Shown piece by piece: positions 57,426 through 64,000 of a DNA stretch of 64,000 nucleotides. Under the pieces are notes generated by a model, which saw only the letters and a program-made list of their open reading frames with translations, made no database searches and was not told the DNA's origin. The position numbers and the translations under genes are program-made. The stretch is from Microdochium bolleyi (lineage: Eukaryota; Ascomycota; Sordariomycetes; Xylariales; Microdochiaceae), in NCBI GenBank assembly GCA_001566295.1, contig KQ964247.1:3224001-3288000 (forward strand). The letters run 5' to 3'. The first letter of the stretch is position 1, and every line of letters begins with the position of its first letter.

Positions 57426-58195
57426 AATGAGCGGCTTTGTATGGAAACCCGGCCTGTTCCATACGGCGTCGTTCGAAGTGACCATCAACAGAGACGACGG
57501 CGTGATTTACAGGCACGCAGAATCCTTCAAGGTCTACACGCAACAACGGCTGCCTCGAGAACATAGATGGCAGAGGCGGTTATTCGGGGCAACCCGATGT
57601 TGGAACGTTAGACTTAGGATGGTCGATCATGCGTTAATGAGGAACGTAGTCTTCCTTTACGATTACGAGGATGGGAGAGATACCACTTTGCGGAGTACAA
57701 TTACGGTTAGAGACATGAGCATCGGAAGCCATTTCAAGCATTGCCCCTTGCAGGGTTTCACTGTTAACTTCTGTCGAGATCGCAAGCATCTCCTTGCGGG
57801 ATATCGAGGTCGTAGGTTTTTTGTGGATGTTCTTCTCTGATAGCTGAAATGTATTCTCGTAAAAGATCTAATCCGGAGGTGTTCTTGTAAGTGTGTGGAG
57901 TATGGGGTTCCTGCAGCTACTTAAGTGCCAGTGATGTCAGTGCTGTTTGGCTTGAGCTCAGGGCGCCTTGGGCGATCGACTCCACCTGAGCTTCAACTCG
58001 CCGCCATTCGCCAGCCTCTTGGACACCCCCGCCAGTCTGTCTCCGACGAGGCTACGATCACAAGCAACCTTGAAGCTCTCGCAATCATTTCACGGTCCAC
58101 ACCCGCACTATACCTCCTTGCCGACTAACCAAGCAACTAGACCGGCGCCAGAAAAACATGACATGACCCTGCTTTAGCCCACCTACAGCTCGGCA
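57426..58195. other. Intergenic, methyltransferase 3' region and VPS18 promoter
   Basis: A 770-bp interval. Its first half contains an open frame (57427-57840) that begins immediately after the methyltransferase stop and is discussed in the findings. The second half should hold the VPS18 promoter. Confidence 0.5.
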
Positions 58196-61100
58196 ATGGC
58201 GCTCGACGGGACCAACGGGACAAACGGCCTCGAAGGCGCGCTGGGCGACCTGTCGGTCGGCGGCGGCGGCGGCGGCGGTGGCATCGTCGGCGACGAGAGC
58301 CTGCTGCCCATCTTCGACGTCGAGCGGGTGCAGCTCCAGTTCAGCGTGGCTGCCGACTTCGTTGCCGCACAGGTCGCCAACAACGTGCTCGTGCTCGCCC
58401 TCTCCAACGGCCGCATCCTGCGCATCGACCTCAACCGGCCCGAGGACATTGACGACATCGACCTGCCCAAGCGCGTCTCCGAGGTTGGCGTTATCCGGCG
58501 ACTCTTCCTCGACCCGACGGCCTCTCACCTGCTGGTCTGTACGAGCTCGGGCGACAACTACTACCTACACACGCAAAGCCGGCAGCCTAGGCCCTTGAGC
58601 CGCCTCAGGGGCGTTGTCATCGAGAGCGTCGCCTGGAACCCGGCCCTGCCAACCTCGACGACGCGCGAGATCCTCTTGGGCGCCGCCGACGGCAACATTT
58701 ACGAGACCTTCATCGAGACGTCGACCGAGTTCTACAAGAAGGAAGAGAAGTACCTCAAGATCTTACAAAAGTTGCCCGACGGACCCGTCACGGGCCTCTG
58801 GGTCGACAATGTTGGCGGTGGCGGCGGCAGCAAGACGGATGTCAGGAGGGTCCTCATTACGACGCAGACTAGGGTATTCCACCTCGTTGGAAAGGTCGCG
58901 CGGTCCGGACACCACCACGAAGGCATCTACACGAAACTGTTCGACGGCGAGCAGCCGGTTATTCACGAGCTGTCACGCGCGCAGTCTGCTGCGCCGTCGA
59001 CGCTTGCAGTCTCGCCTGATCCGCCCAGCAGTAGTAGCACGAACACGAATACGTACGACGCGACCACTGTGGAAAGGGCGTACGCCTGGCTGTCATCGCA
59101 CGGCGTGTACCACGGCAATCTCTTAACCTCACCAGCCACTGGCGACCTGGGCAACAAGGTTCTTGCAGAATCGAAGCTGCTGCCCAGAGCCCAGCTCGCC
59201 GCTGCCTCCTCGGACGTCACGTCTTCTCGAAAACGAGCTCCTGCCTCGGAGCAGATCGACGCTATCGCGTTGTCCCAATGGCACATAATCAGTCTGGTAG
59301 GCGGCCGCGTCGTCGCCTCCAACCGGCTCACCGGCTCCGTGGTCTACGACCAGACAATCCTTGAGCCTGGGCAGAAGGGTCTGGGCCTGTATGTGGACCA
59401 GCAGAAGAACACGTTCTGGCTCTTCACGGCGCAGGACGTCTTCGAGATCGTCGTACGCGACGAGGACCGCGACGTGTGGCGCATCATGCTGGAGCGGCAG
59501 CAGTTCGAAACTGCTTTGCGGTATGCGCAGACGCCCGCGCAAAAGGACGCTGTGTCGGTCGCCTCGGGCGACCACCTCGCCGAGAAGGGCATGTACATCG
59601 AGGCGGCCGCAGTGTACGGCAAGAGCAGCAAGCCATTCGAGGACGTTGCGCTCGCGCTCATAGACAACGGGCAGCACGACGCCCTGAGGAAGTACCTGGT
59701 CACCAAGCTCAACACGTACAGCAAAGCGTTTGTCATGCAGCGCATCATGATCGCGACGTGGCTCGTCGAGGTGTTCATGGCGAAGCTCAACTCATTAGAC
59801 GACACGATCACAACCGAGGCCGAACTCGTCGAGGATCTGAGCATCGCGCAGTCCAAGACGCAACTCGCGAGCGTGCGGAAGGAGTTCCAGGACTTTGTCA
59901 CAAGATACAAGGCCGACCTGGACCGCAAGACGACGTATGACATCATTGGCAGCCACGCGCGCGAGGAAGAGCTGCTCTTCTTCGCCAACACAGTCAACGA
60001 CTACAACTACGTCCTGTCGTACTGGGTGCAGCGGGAGCGTTGGAGCGAGGCGCTTGTCGTGCTCAAGCGGCAGACAGACCCGGACGTGTTCTATCGGTAT
60101 AGCAGCGTCCTGATGACGCACGTCGGGCACGATCTCGTTGAGATCCTGATGCGCCAGGCCAAGCTGGACCCGCGGAGGATCATCCCCGCACTGCTCGACT
60201 ACAACCGGACGTTCCGGGGCAGCCTGCTCCAGAACCAAGCGGTGCGATACCTGCAGTACTGCATCTCGCAGCTACAGTCGTCGGACGCGGCCGTGCACAA
60301 CACGCTCGTGTCAATGTACGCCTCGCACGAGTCCAAGGACGAGTCGGCGTTGCTCTCGTACCTTGAGTCCCAGGGCGACGAGCCACGGTTTGACCCGGAT
60401 TTCGCGCTCCGGCTGTGCATCCAGCACAAGCGCACGCTGTCGTGCGTGCACATATACACCAACATGGGCCAGTACGCGCAGGCCGTGGACCTGGCGCTGT
60501 CGCACAACGCGGTCGACCTCGCGGCCATCATTGCGGATCGGCCAATGTCGAACCCGGCGCTGCGGAAGAAGCTTTGGCTCAAGGTGGCGCAGAAGGTCAT
60601 ATCGCAGTCGGATGGAATCAAGACAGCCATCGAGTTCCTGAAGCGGTGCAGCGACCTGCTCAAGATCGAGGACCTGATCCCGTTCTTCCCAGACTTTGTC
60701 GTTATTGATGACTTCAAGGAGGAGATCTGCACCGCGCTGGAGGACTACTCGCGCCAGATCGACGGGCTCAAGCGTGAGATGGACGAGTCGTCACAGACAG
60801 CGGCCAATATCAAGACGGACATTGCGGCGCTCGACCACCGCTACGCCATCGTGGAGCCGGGCGAGAAGTGCTACGTCTGCTCACTACCGTTGCTGAGCAG
60901 GCAGTTCTTCGTGTTCCCCTGCCAGCACGCGTTCCACAGCGACTGTCTGGGCAAGGAGGTGCTCAAGCAGGCCAGCTTCTCTCGCGCGCGGCGCATCCGG
61001 GAGTGCCAGGTCGCCATCAGCAAGGGCATGGTTTCGGGCCAGCGCAAGGAGGAGATGGTCAGGGAGCTCGACGGGCTTGTTGCGTCTGCTTGGTGAGTCT

Positions 61101-61245
61101 GCTTCGCTTGATGCTACATGCATCCGGTAGAAAAGTTCGATGATGCTGACGTGATCCTAGTATTCTCTGTGGCGAGCATGCCATCAAGCTCGTCGATGAG
61201 CCGTTCATCTCCGCACAGGACGACATCAGCGAGTGGGCACTCTGA
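58196..61245 (+). CDS. VPS18: Vps18/Pep3, core subunit of HOPS and CORVET tethering complexes
   Basis: A vacuolar sorting protein, part of the class C core shared by HOPS and CORVET, acting in endosome and vacuole fusion. Exons are 58196-61092 and 61161-61245, giving 993 aa. The 68-nt intron (GTGAGT donor, CTGAC branch, CTAG acceptor) lies inside the C-terminal RING-type zinc finger: CYVC (892-895) and CQHAFHSDC in exon 1, and CILCGEHAIKLVDEPF in exon 2. The N-terminal half is a beta-propeller-like region (ALSNGRILRIDLNRP, EILLGAADGNIYETF), after a run of eight glycines near residue 23; the C-terminal half is alpha-solenoid (clathrin-repeat-like). The start is the first ATG and gives an ordinary family N-terminus. 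It ends SEWAL. Confidence 0.95.
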
Positions 61246-64000
61246 TACTATGAGCCATTTTCATGTTTTATTTGAACCACAATTAGAGCGCACGCGTGAT
61301 GTTGTGCCGGGTTTGAGGATGAGCCGGCTGGAAGCGCATGCGTTATAACATATAAATAATCCACTTTCAAGCTGCTACATACAGCGGCAGCCATCACAAC
61401 CGATGCAGGTGATCTTTTGCTTGCCTGATGTGCAGACGTGTCCGGTCAGAGGGCTCTAGTGCGACGAAATCATTGACAACGCGAAGCACGACATGTGACC
61501 TGATATGTGTCGTGACTTGCCGCAGATATATAGAAAGATCTCATGTATGACGTACATATTTACATGTCAAGTCGTTGGAGGTTGAAGGTCAGTGCCGGCG
61601 ACGTTGTATTGTCCTGACGCCAGGGGGAGCGGGACAGGGGGTCCCCCATGAGCCGAAGCTCTGAGTGTTGCTGCCGAAGTGGGACGAGGCGCGACGACGT
61701 GACATGAAAGTGCTGCAGCTCTATCCCTCCCTGATGTCCAGACGACTTGCTCAGCCGAGCTGGGCATAAGTCAGCTTTATGATCTGCAGGCGTTATTAAA
61801 TCCGTAATCTTCAGTCCGGCCAAACAGCTGAATCAAGCTTGAACTGTGCCGTGTATACATGGATTGAAGGAGCGATTGAGTTGAGGCGAAACAATGAGCA
61901 ATCTGGGAGGATCGGGTACCTGTTTCAGATGACTGCCCGTTGGACGATTTCCAAAGGGGGGGAGAGCAACGGACCTCACCCATTCGACGACGGGAGAATC
62001 GACCAGCACAACAGCCCCCCTGCTAGCCTTCAGCACAGCGTCGTGGCGTTCTGGAAACCCCCCTGGGCCGGAGCGTTCCGCGCATACGCCAACCACCTGG
62101 AAGAAGCCAGTGAGCTGGGCTGGGGTCAGTGCCTGGCAGTGTGTGACCCCCCCTGGTCTGACGGGAGACCTAGCCAGTTGTGAGGCTGGCCCATCATCGA
62201 ACCACAGGACAGATGTGAGATTGTTCCTCCAAGCCGAGCACACGCTCTCAGGTGCTTGTGCCGCGGTGGTTGAGCAGAGACTCGTTTGGGTGTCTTGGCT
62301 GCAGCGATAACCCGAGCCAACCAGATCTTCCGATGCCTGCGTGGGCCCCTCGTCGTCTTTCACTTGCGGACGAGGAAGTGGTGTCGCAGCATTCCATGCT
62401 CTTGGGTGAGAGCAAGCCACTGGACTAAGAAGAGGATTCCATGCTGTGCTTCGTCAACGCCCATGAGGACGAGCTCAATCACAGTTGCCAAGCGCTTGCG
62501 GATTTCGGCAAGGAGAACTCTTGAGATGAAAGGTGAGCGAACCAATCTGACGGAGTGAGTTCGACCTGAAAATGTGATGTGCAAAGTGCGGGGATTAACG
62601 AGACTAAGATCGATCGGTGGGGGGCATTGATGAATGGCTCCCGAGTGGTGCAAGAAGCCGGGTGTTGGTGTTTCGGGACGGGCGATGTTTCAGGCGTGGG
62701 CGGCCACTCAACCGACGGCAACATGATTAAAATAGCAAGGACGGCCTTCTTGAACGACATGGAGCAGGTGAAGCACCAGCCGTGCTCCGGGTTCACAATG
62801 CAATATCTACGACGGCGTACACAATGCACGAGGCTGTCTGAAGCATGACGTCCATCGTCATGGCAGACCCGACCTTTCAACAAGGGCGAGGGCGAGAGCG
62901 AGGGCGACGCTGACTCGTGCTCTCAACGCCGTCTTCCCCTATTGTCGAGTCAGTGCGCCCTGATCCCACGATCTGGAGGCTGAGAGAGTTGTACTGATTC
63001 ATTTTCTAGAGTGTCTAGAGCCCTTTCCAGAATAATTGTCCAGTCCGTCGCAATCACAGTGCGTTTGGGAAGAGGCTGCGCTGCTCTTGTTAAGTACATA
63101 GCCTCAATGATCCACTCATCCTATCTATCCTCATTGATGGCCTTTCGTCGTCGGATCTGCCAGGAGACCTAGACTTCGTCCAAGAATGGAGGACGCGTGT
63201 GCATTCGTGTGCTCCGCTGCGCGGCTCACTCCAGCGCTCCGCGTGGCGTCTGCTGGCAGCTCCAGCGGCCGCAACGAGACATCTGGAGCGAGCATCTCCG
63301 CATGGGCCCCTCATGTTTCACAAGGCTCCTTCAAGACCCCATGTGTGCGTCGTCGACTCGACGGGTTGCTCGGTACAGGGTGTGATGTATCTGCAAGTGG
63401 CCAGATGACACCTCGCAGCCGCACCGAGAGCACGCTGGAACGAGGCAAGCTCTTGACTTCAGATGGTGAATGGGTCATTGGACTCTTCTTGTCGAGCCTT
63501 GTCCAAGCATGCTTGTGTGATGGAGCCCTAGCAGTGAACAATGTGCCTCCTTGCCTGCCTGCCCACTCCACCAATGGTTTGCTCCACGACATGTGTCGTG
63601 TCTAACCGGCGGAAAGGAAGAGTGCAAGAGTGAGTCCGCAGCCACGGTTCTGAGTCAATCGCCTGTGAGATGGGGTGTCGCGTGCTGAAGACTCCTAGTC
63701 GACCCTGCAACGAATTCGTGACGGCTTGCCATTGTGCGGCTGTGGCCAAGCAGGAGGCAGGCGAGCTGCTTCAAGGTGGAGCTACCTAGCGGCTTCATGC
63801 TGTGATGCCTCCAGACCCTTGATTCGCACGCCAAACCTCCACCCGTCCCTGTCCTTCCCTTCTGTTCGAGCCCTCCTTTCCTCATCCCCGTCCCCTTTGC
63901 ACGCTCTCCGGTGCTTTTGCCCTCCACCTCGGTCTCTCTCTCTCTCTGTCCTCTCCTCTCCACCTCCTTCTTCTTCTCTCCTCGCAGCCCGCCAATGTCG
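61246..64000. other. Non-coding stretch at the right edge
   Basis: No gene could be supported in these 2.75 kb. Several C6-C8 runs occur between 61950 and 62160. A dinucleotide CT repeat lies near 63930-63950 within a long pyrimidine-rich segment (about 63840-63990), which resembles the region just upstream of a fungal start codon; a plus-strand gene may therefore begin just beyond the window. Confidence 0.45.
63930..63950. repeat. (CT)n tract in pyrimidine-rich segment
   Basis: A run of CT dinucleotides within about 150 bp of strongly pyrimidine-biased plus-strand sequence at the window's right end. It may mark a promoter or leader of a gene outside the window. Confidence 0.7.

Noticed and set aside
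62360..62653. 97-codon minus-strand frame with a helix-like middle
   Set aside because: No start context, splice partner or family resemblance; kept out for lack of support.
1..64000. CRISPR arrays, insertion sequences, prophage, rRNA operons
   Set aside because: None seen; the window is eukaryotic with spliced genes, and the simple repeats present lack the regular repeat-spacer pattern of CRISPR arrays.

Overview
This window is nuclear DNA from a filamentous ascomycete (Pezizomycotina, most likely Sordariomycetes). The evidence is short introns of 50-123 nt with GTAAGT/GTGAGT-type donors and CTAAC/CTGAC branch sites, moderately GC-rich coding sequence, and proteins typical of this group: a cell-wall-integrity MAP kinase kinase, a LaeA-like methyltransferase, a Neurospora-type thymine 7-hydroxylase and a fungal-type UDP-glucose 4,6-dehydratase. 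No bacterial operon, phage, CRISPR array, rRNA, convincing tRNA or intact transposon was seen. All gene models were read by eye; exon boundaries come from splice consensus and protein-family continuity.

Layout. 1-2.8 kb: mostly non-coding, with a broken coding relic (about 1.39-2.26 kb, minus) and a 20-bp perfect palindrome. 2.8-19.4 kb: conserved housekeeping genes, namely XPB/Ssl2 helicase (minus), eIF3 subunit L (minus), the ribosome-assembly GTPase Efl1/Ria1 (plus), the MAPKK Mkk1 (minus) and the nucleolar helicase Dbp8 (plus). 19.4-39.8 kb: two gene-poor stretches of 10.4 and 9.2 kb around a single small acidic Ecm13-like gene (minus), with microsatellites and a decayed tandem repeat. 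39.8-51.2 kb: a dense block with Iba57 (plus), a J-domain protein (minus), an isoorotate-decarboxylase-like amidohydrolase (minus), thymine 7-hydroxylase (plus), an alpha/beta hydrolase (plus), the 3-hydroxyacyl-CoA dehydratase Phs1 (minus) and an SLC35/TPT-family transporter (minus). 53.3-61.2 kb: UDP-glucose 4,6-dehydratase, a LaeA-like methyltransferase and Vps18, all plus. 61.2-64.0 kb: nothing convincing.

The most coherent functional unit is the divergent pair at 43.0-46.3 kb. Thymine 7-hydroxylase oxidises thymine stepwise to 5-carboxyuracil (isoorotate), and the divergent amidohydrolase carries the residues expected of the isoorotate decarboxylase that turns this into uracil. The two genes share a 978-bp intergenic region, so the thymine-to-uracil salvage route appears to be a two-gene divergent cluster. 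The other genes look like ordinary eukaryotic neighbours without a shared pathway.
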